A stretch of 64,000 nt of DNA from Thalassobius sp. Cn5-15 (GTDB lineage: Bacteria > Pseudomonadota > Alphaproteobacteria > Rhodobacterales > Rhodobacteraceae), in NCBI RefSeq assembly GCF_022347685.1, contig NZ_JAKRGF010000007.1:90503-154502 (forward strand). Direction: 5' to 3'. How positions within the stretch are numbered: position 1 is the stretch's first letter; each line of letters begins with the position of its first letter. Positions 43,908 to 52,388 of this stretch are shown here, one piece after another. A program made the position numbers and the translations under genes. The notes under the pieces are model-generated. The model was not told where the DNA came from and searched no databases. It saw only the letters and a program-made list of their open reading frames with translations.

Positions 43908-45368
43908 ATGGAATTGCTGAAATTTGACCGCCAGAACGCCGAGATTGTAGAGGCCCCGAAACCTGTGATGAACCCGGTGCCGACGCCAGCGCTGCACCCG
44001 GTTCTGAACCCCCACAAACAACTGGAGCTGAAACCCGCGATCAGCGTTGTCGGCCTCGGTTATGTGGGCGCTGTGTCGATGGCTTGCCTCTCGGCGCTGG
44101 GCCACCGCTGTGTGGGCGTAGATGTAGACGCGCGAAAGGTGGCGCAGATCAGCGCAGGGGAAAGTCCGATCCATGAAAAGGATCTGGGCGAAACCCTGTT
44201 GTCCGGCGTTGACGCCGGTCTGATCAGCGCCACCGACGATCTGGAACAGGCGGTGCGCGACACGGATGTGACTTTTGTGTCTGTTGGCACCCCCACGGCG
44301 GCAGATGGCGGCTGTGACTATCGCTATATCAAGGCTGCCGCTGAAAGCATGGCGCGCGGTCTGGCGGAGAAGGAGGGTTTCCACGTCTTTGTCATGCGCT
44401 GTTCGATCCCGCCGGGTACCACACTATCCGTGATGGCCCCGATCCTTGAACAGCTGTCGGGCAAGACAGCGGGCGAAGATTTCGGCATCTGCTTCAACCC
44501 CGAATTTCTGCGCGAAGGTGTGGCCATTGCCGATTTCCACAACCCGCCGAAAACCGTGATTGGCACCACCGACATGCGCAGCGCCGCAGTGATGCGCGAC
44601 ATCTACGCGCCGGTGGATGCGGACCCGATCTTCACCTCTATCGAGGCGGCAGAAATGGTGAAATACGTTGATAACGTCTGGCATGCGACCAAGGTTTGCT
44701 TTGCCAATGAGGTTGGGCGTTTGTGCAAACCCTCGGGCGTGGACAGCCGTGAGGTGATGGATATTTTTGTACAGGATCACAAGCTGAACCTGTCAGCCTA
44801 TTACCTGAAACCTGGCTTTGCCTATGGCGGGTCCTGCCTGCCGAAAGAGGTGCGGGCGGTGCAGCATATGGCAGAGGCTGCGGGCATTGACCTGCCGATG
44901 ATCGGCAATCTGGAACGCTCAAACCGTGAACATATCAATGAGGCGCTGCGCATGATCCGCGCCTCGGGGGCGAGCCGCGTAGGCATTCTGGGGCTGGCGT
45001 TCAAACCCGGCACGGACGATTTGCGCGAAAGCCCCATCCTAGAGGTGATGTCTGCCCTGCACGCCGAAGGCATCGCCCTGCGTGTTCATGACGAGGCCAT
45101 CACCGCCGATACCCCGCTGGAAGGGCAGCTGGCCTATGTGCGCCATGGCTCCAAGGGGGGCGCAGATCTGGCCGAAAAACTGCCAGCAATGCTGCGCGAT
45201 GATCTGGATGCGGTGATCGAAGGGGCCGAGGTCCTGGTGATCACCCATGCCTCTGACGCTTACCGCGAGGTTGCACGCCGCAGCAACGTGCGGGCGGTGA
45301 TTGATCTGGTGGGGCTGTTTTCCGATCCCGTGACGACCGCTGCGCCCGTGCATGGCATCGGCTGGTAA
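43908..45368 (+). CDS. algD: GDP-mannose 6-dehydrogenase (AlgD type)
   Basis: A 486-residue NAD-dependent dehydrogenase that oxidises GDP-mannose to GDP-mannuronate. After an N-terminal extension of about 45 residues (proline-rich, MNPVPTPALHPVLNP) the Rossmann motif ISVVGLGYVGAVSMACLSALGH appears; VMRCSIPPGT, EFLREGVAIADF and the catalytic cysteine in FAYGGSCLPKEVRA follow, with GLAFKPGTDDLRESP in the C-terminal domain. The E-F-L-R-E-G and G-S-C contexts fit AlgD better than UDP-glucose dehydrogenase. GGAGGG precedes ATG 43908. Pseudomonas AlgD has 436 residues, so the extension is extra. Confidence 0.9.
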   Translation: MELLKFDRQNAEIVEAPKPVMNPVPTPALHPVLNPHKQLELKPAISVVGLGYVGAVSMACLSALGHRCVGVDVDARKVAQISAGESPIHEKDLGETLLSGVDAGLISATDDLEQAVRDTDVTFVSVGTPTAADGGCDYRYIKAAAESMARGLAEKEGFHVFVMRCSIPPGTTLSVMAPILEQLSGKTAGEDFGICFNPEFLREGVAIADFHNPPKTVIGTTDMRSAAVMRDIYAPVDADPIFTSIEAAEMVKYVDNVWHATKVCFANEVGRLCKPSGVDSREVMDIFVQDHKLNLSAYYLKPGFAYGGSCLPKEVRAVQHMAEAAGIDLPMIGNLERSNREHINEALRMIRASGASRVGILGLAFKPGTDDLRESPILEVMSALHAEGIALRVHDEAITADTPLEGQLAYVRHGSKGGADLAEKLPAMLRDDLDAVIEGAEVLVITHASDAYREVARRSNVRAVIDLVGLFSDPVTTAAPVHGIGW

Positions 45369-45407
45369 GAGACTGTTTTTATGAAATTTATGTAGGAGGA
45401 AGGGCAT

Positions 45408-48026
45408 ATGCCGACTGAGAGAGACAATCTGATTATTGGCACAGGCGTGGCCGATACCCTCTCCGCCGCTGCGGGCAATGACACGATGGTCGGCCTTGCG
45501 GGTGATGATACGCTGGCGGGCGACAGTGGCAACGATCTGATCTATGGCGACTATGCGGAGGAGAACCTCCTTGGCGCCGCCGCTGGTGCACTCAGCTTTG
45601 CCGATTATGGCAGCGTCGGGGACTGGCAGGTCAGCACGCAGGAAAACGGGCTGCAGGAAATGACGCAGAGCGTCGCGACCGAGGCGCAGGGTGTTTACAG
45701 CCTGTCGATGTCACTGGCCGCGAACTTTGCCGCTGGTCATGTGGACGCGGGGCTGCAGGTGCTGGTCGATGGCGTGGTTGTCGCCAGTTACGACAGCCAG
45801 AGTGGCGCGTTTTCTGATCATAGCCTGACGTTTACGGCGACGGGCAGTACGACGGATATCACTTTGCGTGCCATTGCAGGGGAAGGCAGCGGTCCGGTGA
45901 TCGACACCTCCGGGGCGGTGTTTAGTACCGCGGCACAGATGACCATCGGTGGCCAAGAGGTCACTGTGGCCGCCTTCGCACCCGGTCAGGCGAACCTGTA
46001 TCAGGTGTTTAACGGCACGCTGCATGTCTTTGAAACCGATAGCGCCAGCTATCAGCGCGTCGGCGCGGCAGGCACGGTAAATGTGAACGCCATTGGCTTT
46101 AACCAAGAGGACAGCCTGATCTATGGCGTCGCTGTCAGCAACGGCAGTGATGCGCTGGGCAATGCGGTGTCGCGCGATGATCTGGTGATGTTTGATGCCA
46201 CCGGTGCGGTTTACCGCATTGGCGAGGGACCGTTCCGCAGCTGGACGGGCGACTTTGACGATCAGGGCAACCTGTGGATTTTCAACTCGCGCCTCAATTT
46301 CCTGAGCAAGATCGACGTGGACAGCTTTGATGCTGACGGCAATCCGCTGGAAACCCGTATTGATCTGAATGACGCACTGTTTGGATTGAATGTTTACGAT
46401 CTGTCCTTTGATGCCGCCACACAAAGCTTCAGCGGGGTGGCCCGTGGCGCCTATGAAGGTGCGCCTGCAACATTGGTGACGGTGGATGTGTCAGGGGATA
46501 GCCCGCAGATTTCCTCTATGGCCGTGACCCATACGGAGGTGGATGGTCAGCTGCTGACCGGTACGCCCGCGATCACATTCGGGGCGGCGATTTATGACAC
46601 CGATGGTACGCTTTTCGTAGGTGGCAACTCGGGTGATCATGATATGAACAATGCAACCCGATCAGCGGGCGGCATCTACCGTGTGGACATTGCGCCGGAT
46701 GGTGCGAGTGCCACCTTGGTTCTGGTCAGTGATGCGCCGCGGTCCTACTCCAATGATGGGGCGGCGGATCCAACCGCGCTCAACCCGTTTGAGCCGGTGG
46801 ACCTAGAGGCCACGATGCTGCTGCGTGATCTGGCGCTGGTTGCCACGACCGAAGGCGATCTGAGCTACAATGACGACCTGCAAGGCGGCGCTGGTGCTGA
46901 CACGATGGAGGGCGGGATCGGCGACGACCTGCTGACCGGCGGCTCTATCGGCGACAGTCTGATGGGCGGGGCGGGTGATGACAGCCTGCATGGCGGCGCG
47001 GGGTTTGATGCGGTAGCAACTGCGCCTGCCTCTACCTATGACGCAGACGGGCTGCGCTATGACCATCTGGGTAATCTCTTGCCGGAAAATGACGATTGGC
47101 TGGCGGGCGGCATTGGCAACGATCTGATCGCGGGCTCTGCCGGACATGACACACTGCTGGGTGGCACGGGCGCGGACACCTTGCAGGGGGGCACCGGATT
47201 TGACCACCTGATGGGCGGCGAAGGGGCCGATGATCTGAACGGCGGCAGTGATCGCGACACGCTAGAGGGCGGCGCCGGCGCTGATACGCTGGACGGGCGC
47301 ACCGGCGATGACCTGTTGCAGGGCGGCGCCGATACTGACCTGCTACGCGGCAGTTCCGGAAATGACAGCCTTTATGGCGATGCAGGTGAGGATCTGTTGC
47401 AGGGGGGCAGTCATGACGACCTGTTGGTCGGTGGCATCGGCGCCGATACGCTGGAAGGTGGCGGTGGCGCAGATGACCTGCGCGGCGATGCGGGGGCTGA
47501 CAGCCTGTTAGGCGGTTCTGGCAATGACGCGCTTAGCGGCGGGGCGGACAATGACACCCTGTCCGGCAGTTCTGGCGAGGATATCTTGGACGGTGGCGCG
47601 GGCCGCGACCGGCTGAATGGCGGGTCAGGCGCGGATATTCTGATGGGCGGGGAGGGGCGTGATACCCTTGCTGGTGCTTCAGGCGCGGATGAGCTGCATG
47701 GTGGTTCGGGACGCGACAATCTCTTTCTTGGCGCAGGCGATGACGTCGCCTGGGGCGGGGAGGATGCGGATCGCTTTATCTTCCGCGATCGCGACCTGGA
47801 TGGGTCTAGCGTGGTGATCCGTGATTATGACCTGAGCGAAGGCGACTACCTCGATCTGCGGGGGCTTAGCCTCGGCGATGCGGCCACATGGTTTGGCTCA
47901 TCTGTGACACAGGACGATGCTGGCACCATCCATGTGGATCTGGGCCAGTGCGATCTGTCGTTGACCGACACCGGGCTGAATCTGCTGACGCAGGCTGATC
48001 AGCTTTACGATAGCTTTGTGTTCTGA
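45408..48026 (+). CDS. Large RTX protein with central beta-propeller-like domain
   Basis: An 872-residue acidic protein without a Sec signal. A short RTX block (about residues 10-50) is followed by a jelly-roll-like region (55-170), then about 300 residues resembling DUF6923-type propeller repeats (YQVFNGTLHVFETD, DFDDQGNLWIFNSRLNFLSKI, IYDTDGTLFVGGN). Residues about 485-785 are some 25 RTX nonapeptides (GGxGxDxLx). The tail (RFIFRDRDLDGSSVVIRDYD...LYDSFVF) is the usual end of a type I secreted protein. GGAGG at 45393-45397 lies upstream. It sits behind algD where Azotobacter-type RTX epimerases might be expected, but I see no epimerase catalytic domain. Confidence 0.8.
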   Translation: MPTERDNLIIGTGVADTLSAAAGNDTMVGLAGDDTLAGDSGNDLIYGDYAEENLLGAAAGALSFADYGSVGDWQVSTQENGLQEMTQSVATEAQGVYSLSMSLAANFAAGHVDAGLQVLVDGVVVASYDSQSGAFSDHSLTFTATGSTTDITLRAIAGEGSGPVIDTSGAVFSTAAQMTIGGQEVTVAAFAPGQANLYQVFNGTLHVFETDSASYQRVGAAGTVNVNAIGFNQEDSLIYGVAVSNGSDALGNAVSRDDLVMFDATGAVYRIGEGPFRSWTGDFDDQGNLWIFNSRLNFLSKIDVDSFDADGNPLETRIDLNDALFGLNVYDLSFDAATQSFSGVARGAYEGAPATLVTVDVSGDSPQISSMAVTHTEVDGQLLTGTPAITFGAAIYDTDGTLFVGGNSGDHDMNNATRSAGGIYRVDIAPDGASATLVLVSDAPRSYSNDGAADPTALNPFEPVDLEATMLLRDLALVATTEGDLSYNDDLQGGAGADTMEGGIGDDLLTGGSIGDSLMGGAGDDSLHGGAGFDAVATAPASTYDADGLRYDHLGNLLPENDDWLAGGIGNDLIAGSAGHDTLLGGTGADTLQGGTGFDHLMGGEGADDLNGGSDRDTLEGGAGADTLDGRTGDDLLQGGADTDLLRGSSGNDSLYGDAGEDLLQGGSHDDLLVGGIGADTLEGGGGADDLRGDAGADSLLGGSGNDALSGGADNDTLSGSSGEDILDGGAGRDRLNGGSGADILMGGEGRDTLAGASGADELHGGSGRDNLFLGAGDDVAWGGEDADRFIFRDRDLDGSSVVIRDYDLSEGDYLDLRGLSLGDAATWFGSSVTQDDAGTIHVDLGQCDLSLTDTGLNLLTQADQLYDSFVF

Positions 48027-48071
48027 ATGCAGGCTGTTGCAGCATATCCAACAGGGCAGGCGGGAGAGCGA

Positions 48072-48683
48072 TCAGGCGAACCCCGCCTCCTTGGCGATAA
48101 CGGCGGCATGGGTGCGGTTGCGGGCATCCAGTTTCTTGCACAGGGTGCGAACATGCAGTTTGATCGTCACCTCCTGCAGGCCCAGATCCCGGGCGATTTC
48201 CTTGTTCGAATGACCTGCGCACAGCCCGCCCAGCACTTCCGTTTCGCGCTGGCTAAGCTGGTTGTCAAAGGGATCTTCGGCGTTGCTCGTGGCATTCATC
48301 ACATCGGTCGGGATATAGGTTTCACCCAGCGCCATGAAACGGATCGCGTTCACCATGCTTTTGGCACCCATCGTTTTGGGCAGGAAGCCAAGTGCGCCCG
48401 CATCCACGGCCTCTTGCGCCACGGAATTGGGGGCGGTGCCGCTAAGGATGGCAAAGGGTTGATCAGGATGGGCGGCAATGGCCTGTTTCAGGCCCTGCAA
48501 ACCGTTCATGCCCGGCATTTTGTAATCCAGCAGAACCAGATCGAAAGTCCCCTTGGCGGCAACAACCTGCAGCGCCTCCGCCAGATCGCCTGCGGCAAAG
48601 ACCTGAATGCGTCCCTCCGCCTGCAGGAACACTGTCAGCGTGTCCCGAACCATTTCGTGATCGTCTGCAATCAAAATACGCAT
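48072..48683 (-). CDS. LuxR-family (NarL-type) response regulator
   Basis: A 203-residue regulator. The receiver domain (1-120) has MRILIADDHE, the phospho-acceptor Asp53 in LVLLDYKMPG, and a lysine in GFLPKTMGAKSM; the LuxR helix-turn-helix (about 140-200) has LSQRETEVLGGLCAGHSNKEIARDLGLQEVTIKLHV. The start at 48683 follows GAGAGGG; the longer frame is basic and lacks family similarity. It converges with the RTX gene (45-base gap) and diverges from the molybdopterin-domain protein and hybrid kinase, its likely partner. Confidence 0.9.
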   Translation of the reverse strand: MRILIADDHEMVRDTLTVFLQAEGRIQVFAAGDLAEALQVVAAKGTFDLVLLDYKMPGMNGLQGLKQAIAAHPDQPFAILSGTAPNSVAQEAVDAGALGFLPKTMGAKSMVNAIRFMALGETYIPTDVMNATSNAEDPFDNQLSQRETEVLGGLCAGHSNKEIARDLGLQEVTIKLHVRTLCKKLDARNRTHAAVIAKEAGFA

Positions 48684-48980
48684 GTCTAACCCTCTCATCC
48701 TAAAGCGCGGGCGCCTGGGGATTAAAATTGGCAATCCCCGTGTTCCAGCAATAATCGTGCCGCGGTTCAATTAGCGAACTTTAACACGAAATTCTTAATG
48801 TGTTGTAGCCAACCATAAGGTGAGCTGACAGCAACACCACGCGACCAAGAGGTCAGGCGAATTGGCGATCGTCGAGGCGAACTATCCCAAAGGTTAGTTT
48901 TATGACCCAATGCGTCAAAACCGGACGCGTAAAACCGTGCATTGTGAGGTCAACAACCACTGAGGTCAGTTGAGGGTCCA
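48684..48980. promoter_or_regulatory. Divergent promoter region of the signalling genes
   Basis: The 297 bases contain no gene. They are A/T-rich around 48775-48800, with two TTAA elements ten bases apart (CTTTAACACGAAATTCTTAAT), which is not the seven-base spacing of a CtrA box. GAGGG at 48972-48976 is the ribosome binding site for the plus-strand gene. I could not assign promoters with confidence. Confidence 0.35.
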
Positions 48981-49520
48981 ATGATGTTTTACACGCTTAC
49001 GAAATCTGCCATCTCCCGCCTGAACGCTGCGCTTGCGGCGTCAGTGATGGGCTGTGTCTTTGCGCTTGCGCCCTTTGATGAAGGTGCTGCACAGGCCGAA
49101 ACTGCAGCGGTTGATCCGGTGCTGACAGTTGTCGCCGCTCCTGACGCCCCTGAGGTGGTGCTGGATCGCGCCGCGCTGGAGGCACTGCCACGTGAGGTGG
49201 TGCGCACCAAAACCATCTGGACCGATGGCGTCACAGAGTTTGAAGGTGTGTCATTGCACACGTTGGTTCAGGAACTGGGGTTGAACGGTGACGAAATGAG
49301 CTTTGTGGCGCTGAACGACTACGCGGTGACCATACCGCTGGTGGATGCGGTCGAAGGGGGGCCTATCCTAGCGGACACGATGAATGGTGTGCCAATGTCG
49401 GTGCGCGACAAGGGGCCGCTGTGGGTGATCTATCCCTTTGACGCAAATGCAGACTACCAGGCCGAACAATATTACGCCCGTAGCATCTGGCAGTTGCATC
49501 GAATCCAGCCCACACCCTAA
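48981..49520 (+). CDS. Small periplasmic molybdopterin-oxidoreductase-domain protein
   Basis: A 179-residue protein with a signal peptide (about residues 1-38, LAASVMGCVFALAPFDEGAAQA). The mature part resembles the oxidoreductase molybdopterin-binding fold (SUOX/YedY-like): ALPREVVRTKTIWTDGVTEFEGVSLHTLVQELGL, VPMSVRDKGPLWVIYPFD and a final Arg-Trp-like SIWQLHRI. No cofactor-ligating Cys is visible in the mature domain, so it may bind ligand without catalysis. A second ATG at 48984 is better spaced from GAGGG. It lies 102 bases upstream of a membrane histidine kinase and may act as its periplasmic sensor. Confidence 0.75.
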   Translation: MMFYTLTKSAISRLNAALAASVMGCVFALAPFDEGAAQAETAAVDPVLTVVAAPDAPEVVLDRAALEALPREVVRTKTIWTDGVTEFEGVSLHTLVQELGLNGDEMSFVALNDYAVTIPLVDAVEGGPILADTMNGVPMSVRDKGPLWVIYPFDANADYQAEQYYARSIWQLHRIQPTP

Positions 49521-49622
49521 CATGGTCTTATTTAGATCCTGTGCGTTCCCGCTCATCGGGGGCGCAAAAGTGCCGCTTGGGCACCGGATACCAGGACACT
49601 TGTGACGAAAGGTTAGGCCGAC

Positions 49623-52208
49623 TTGCCTGTGATCCGTTTCTTTCCGATGCGCCCGGCGCGCCAGATTTTTGTGCTGGTGCTGTTGGCGATGTTCGTTTTG
49701 ACGGGTCTGTTAATGGTTGAGGTGCGTGGGCGACTTCAGGATCTATCGACCGCGTCGACGGACAATCTGCAATGGAATATCGCCCAGCTGGAGGTGGAGC
49801 TGCTGCGCCTTGATGGCCAGATCGCTCAGACCCGCAGCGTGTCCATGTCTGTCGCGCAGGATCAGGGCAGTGCAATTCCGCCTGATCTGACCCTTAGTCT
49901 GCGCCAGTTGCGGGTGCGGTTCGATATCTTTTACAGCCGCGTGAAAACCTATGAAACCGGCCCGCTCTATCTGCCCCTGTGGCAGAGTGACGAGAACCAG
50001 AAAATCATGACCGATCTCGGCGTTTACCTGCGGGCGGGCGCTACTTTGGTGGACCGATCTGATGCGGGGTTGCGCGATGCTTTGGCAGAACTGGCAGCGC
50101 TGACAGACGCGCAGAAGGCACCGGTGCGCCGGTTGCTGCTCAGTGGTGTGGCGCGCTTTGCCGAAAGTTCGGATCAGGCACGGGCGGATCTGGCGCGAAC
50201 CCTGACGCGGTTGGCGGTATCGTCATTGCTGCTGATCGCGGTGCTGGTGCTGCTGGCGCTGTTGTTGCTGCGTCTGTTGCGCAAAGGGCGTCAGGTGGCG
50301 GCGCAAAGTGAGCGGGTGCAATCGCGGTTGGCGGCGATGGCGTCGTCGTCCTTGGACGCTATTCTGGTGGTGGACCGTGACGGGCATGTATTGGAATTTA
50401 ACGGTGCGGCGGAAACGGTGTTTGGCTATCGGCGGGCGGATGTCATCGGGCGAGATATGGCCGACCTCATTGTGCCTGAACATCTGCGGCAGGCCCACCG
50501 TGCTGGCATGGCACGCTTTGCTCGTACTGGTAAGAAGCGGGTCAGCGACACGGGGCGTCTGCGGCTGGAGGCGATGCGTAAATCCGGCGAAACCTTCCCT
50601 GTAGAACTGTCTATCACTGCCGCCAAGGCGGGGCGGCAGACGGTCTTTGTCTCTTTCCTGCGTGACATCACCCAGCAAGTGGAAGCGGAGGCCGCTTTGA
50701 AACGCGCCCGCGATGAGGCGCGGGCTGGTGAAAAGGCCAAGGCAGATCTGCTGACAGTGATGAGCCATGAAATGCGCACGCCGTTGAACGGCATCCTCGG
50801 ATCTTTGGAATTGATGCAGCGTGACCCGTTGAGCAAACGCCAGCTGCGCAATCTGCGGGCGGCGAAGTTTTCTGGTGATCTGCTGCTTAGTCACGTGAAT
50901 GATGTGCTGGACTTGTCGCGACTGGATGCGGATGCGATGGCCTCTGCGGATCCAGTGTCGTTCGATCTGCCGGAATTGGTTGAAACCTTGGTCGCCAGCC
51001 AGGCCGCACTGGCCAAGGCACGGGGCAATCATCTGTCTATGACTGTGCTAAGCCCGGATTTGCAGCATGTGACAGGGCATCCGGCGGCACTGAACCGTTG
51101 TTTGGTGAACCTTGTCGGCAACGCGGTAAAGTTTACCGAAAATGGTGACATCGCAGTAGAGGTCGAACGGCGCACCGGTAGCGATCTGGTCGAAATTCGT
51201 GTCAGCGATACCGGCGCGGGCATCCCTGAGGACAAGATCGACAGTATCTTTCAGGAATTTGTCACTGTTGATCCCAGTTTTGGCCGGCGCAGCGAAGGCA
51301 CCGGTCTGGGCCTGTCGATCACCCGCCGTCTGGTCGATCAGATGCAGGGCGAAATCACGGTTGACAGCATAGAGGGCGAAGGCAGCCTGTTCCAGATGCT
51401 GTTACCCCTGCCAGCGGCGACCGCACCAATGACGGGCCAAGCAGAGACAGCACGCGATGCACAGGTGGCCCCCTTGCCTGCGGGGCATGTTTTGTTGGTT
51501 GAAGACAATGAGATTAACCGCGAAATCCTGACTGACATGCTGCAGGATCTGGGTCAAAAAGTGACACCTGCGGTGGATGGTCCCAGCGGGATCAAACGCG
51601 CCGCTGAGGGTGGGTTTGATCTGATCCTGATGGATATTTCCATGCCTGGTATGGACGGTATGACCGCGCTGGAGGCGATGCGTGGCCAAGGCAACCTGCA
51701 GCCTGCGCTGGCGGTAACGGCACATGCCTCGCCCGAGGATCACGCGCGCATTCTGGCATCAGGCTTTTGCGGGATCGTAACGAAACCCGTCAGTGTGCGC
51801 CAATTGCGCGAGGCGCTTGAGGGCGTGAAGTCCGGCACTGATTGCACCCGCATCTATGAGACGGAGGCCAGCCAGTTGGGTCGCCAGACCCGCAGTGATT
51901 TTGTTGACCGCATGGGACAGGAGAAGTTTGCAACCCTGATGCGCCATTTCGCCAGCGACACCGCTGATCTGTTGGGGGATCTACAGGCTGGCACAGGGCT
52001 CAACGCCGATCAGGTGCAGAATGCGCACAATCTGGCAGGCATGGCGGGCCTCTTGGGGGAGAATGGGCTGCAGCAGGCGCTCAAAGGGATTGAGGATCTG
52101 CCGCAAAACGCCCCTGCGGATGAGGTGCCACTTATCTTGCCCGAACTTCTGTCTGAGGCGCAGCAAATGCTGGCGACCTTAAAGGACACGCTCGGCCCCG
52201 CGCGCTGA
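49623..52208 (+). CDS. Hybrid sensor histidine kinase with PAS, receiver and Hpt domains
   Basis: An 861-residue membrane kinase. Two transmembrane helices (about 12-33, IFVLVLLAMFVLTGLLMV, and 198-222) flank a 160-residue periplasmic domain with no recognised family. Then PAS (about 235-350, ILVVDRDGHVLEFNGAAETVFGY), HisKA with SHEMRTPLNGILG, HATPase (NLVGNAVKFTENG, EGTGLGLSITRRLV), receiver (HVLLVEDNEINREIL, phospho-Asp in LILMDISMPGMDG) and a C-terminal Hpt domain with AHNLAGMAGLLG. The full phosphorelay suggests transfer to a separate regulator, probably the one at 48072-48683. Start is TTG 49623 or GTG 49629. Confidence 0.92.
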   Translation: MPVIRFFPMRPARQIFVLVLLAMFVLTGLLMVEVRGRLQDLSTASTDNLQWNIAQLEVELLRLDGQIAQTRSVSMSVAQDQGSAIPPDLTLSLRQLRVRFDIFYSRVKTYETGPLYLPLWQSDENQKIMTDLGVYLRAGATLVDRSDAGLRDALAELAALTDAQKAPVRRLLLSGVARFAESSDQARADLARTLTRLAVSSLLLIAVLVLLALLLLRLLRKGRQVAAQSERVQSRLAAMASSSLDAILVVDRDGHVLEFNGAAETVFGYRRADVIGRDMADLIVPEHLRQAHRAGMARFARTGKKRVSDTGRLRLEAMRKSGETFPVELSITAAKAGRQTVFVSFLRDITQQVEAEAALKRARDEARAGEKAKADLLTVMSHEMRTPLNGILGSLELMQRDPLSKRQLRNLRAAKFSGDLLLSHVNDVLDLSRLDADAMASADPVSFDLPELVETLVASQAALAKARGNHLSMTVLSPDLQHVTGHPAALNRCLVNLVGNAVKFTENGDIAVEVERRTGSDLVEIRVSDTGAGIPEDKIDSIFQEFVTVDPSFGRRSEGTGLGLSITRRLVDQMQGEITVDSIEGEGSLFQMLLPLPAATAPMTGQAETARDAQVAPLPAGHVLLVEDNEINREILTDMLQDLGQKVTPAVDGPSGIKRAAEGGFDLILMDISMPGMDGMTALEAMRGQGNLQPALAVTAHASPEDHARILASGFCGIVTKPVSVRQLREALEGVKSGTDCTRIYETEASQLGRQTRSDFVDRMGQEKFATLMRHFASDTADLLGDLQAGTGLNADQVQNAHNLAGMAGLLGENGLQQALKGIEDLPQNAPADEVPLILPELLSEAQQMLATLKDTLGPAR

Positions 52209-52388
52209 TGCGGTGGTGCGGACGCTGTCGCTTCTCCGTAGTTTTACCTGTCAGAGAGCGAAATGCCCTCACGTCACCCAGACCTATACTTTCCCTGACG
52301 CGCCCGCGGTGTTCTAGTCAGCACTGAAGACAGTGACGCGGGGAGGCGACGCTGGCGACAGTTCTGGCGTACCAGACGGGAGGATAAT

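Noticed and set aside
45408..48026. Annotating the RTX protein as a mannuronan C-5 epimerase or alginate lyase
   Set aside because: Its position after algD is suggestive, but the non-RTX part looks propeller-like and no right-handed beta-helix or lyase motif is visible.
48775..48800. Second CtrA box upstream of the response regulator
   Set aside because: The two TTAA elements are ten bases apart rather than seven.
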